Positions 63,944 through 64,000 of a stretch of DNA of 64,000 nt are shown here, one piece after another. The translations under genes and the position numbers were made by a program. The notes under the pieces are model-generated. The model did not search any database, was not told where the DNA came from, and saw only the letters and a program-made list of their open reading frames with translations. How positions within the stretch are numbered: position 1 is the stretch's first letter; each line of letters starts with the position of its first letter. The DNA comes from Campylobacter concisus (GTDB lineage: Bacteria; Campylobacterota; Campylobacteria; Campylobacterales; Campylobacteraceae), in NCBI RefSeq assembly GCF_003049085.1, contig NZ_PIQX01000007.1:39989-103988 (forward strand), given 5' to 3'.

Positions 63944-64000
63944 AAAATTTCCATAAGTCCCTGCTTTTAAATTAAGTGATCTTTTACACTGTAGCTTAGA

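Overview
The window is a chromosomal segment of an AT-rich Campylobacterota bacterium, most likely a Campylobacter of the C. concisus type. The evidence is the lineage-specific gene set (HobA, a MOMP-type porin, FlaC, a PEB4-like chaperone, a Cj0977-like protein) and gene blocks in the order I recall from Campylobacter jejuni: queA-tatC-tatB-hemW; nudH-lysC-hobA-delta prime-folP-ligA-tlyA-ribF; nadE-lpxK-thrC-kdsB; hrcA-grpE-dnaK; peb4-fba-MotA-like-OmpA-like; flgG2-flgG. No rRNA, tRNA, CRISPR array, insertion sequence or prophage was seen.

Layout. 1-2761: the ilvC end, a membrane-anchored divergent polysaccharide deacetylase, dprA and ruvX. 2777-6859 (minus): an orphan signalling protein, queA, tatC, tatB, hemW. 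6914-10950: an iron-uptake module (AraC regulator, Fur box, TonB receptor, PepSY protein) lying between hemW and nudH. 11014-19652: one long plus-strand run from nudH to cmoA, with a 5'-truncated NADAR gene wedged after folP. 19798-22740 (minus): a selenocysteine formate dehydrogenase and rpsO. 22887-29391: an Rrf2 regulator, flhA, a DHH phosphoesterase, two small genes, pyrB, pyrC. 29476-32430 (minus): pepD with MerP-like, MerT-like and transglutaminase genes. 32523-35538: a small lipoprotein, cmoB, a Cj0977-like gene, the porin. 35715-41764: a metallo-hydrolase, nadE, an unusual DegT-family protein, lpxK, cutA, thrC, kdsB. 41868-45874: a small HTH gene pair divergent from the CIRCE-controlled hrcA-grpE-dnaK operon. 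46000-56285: a CopD-like protein, ppk2, dsbD, nth, peb4, fba, a proton-channel/OmpA pair, a PLP enzyme, hisD. 56367-60979: flaC, rpoD, flgG2, flgG. 61165-64000: a Sel1 protein, azlC, azlD, ansB.

Most of the window is housekeeping. The observations most worth checking are: a DegT/DnrJ aminotransferase-family protein beside the lipid A/KDO genes that has no lysine at the PLP-binding position; the HTH plus 57-residue pair with operator-like ATACGTAT repeats and an apparently leaderless promoter; an orphan protein joining an ATPase-like region to a receiver domain; the truncated NADAR enzyme behind folP; and the TGA-containing fdhF with a visible SECIS-like hairpin. I found no clear multi-gene defence or wholly new system. 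The closest look-alike, the MotA-like/OmpA-like pair, has no effector genes beside it.
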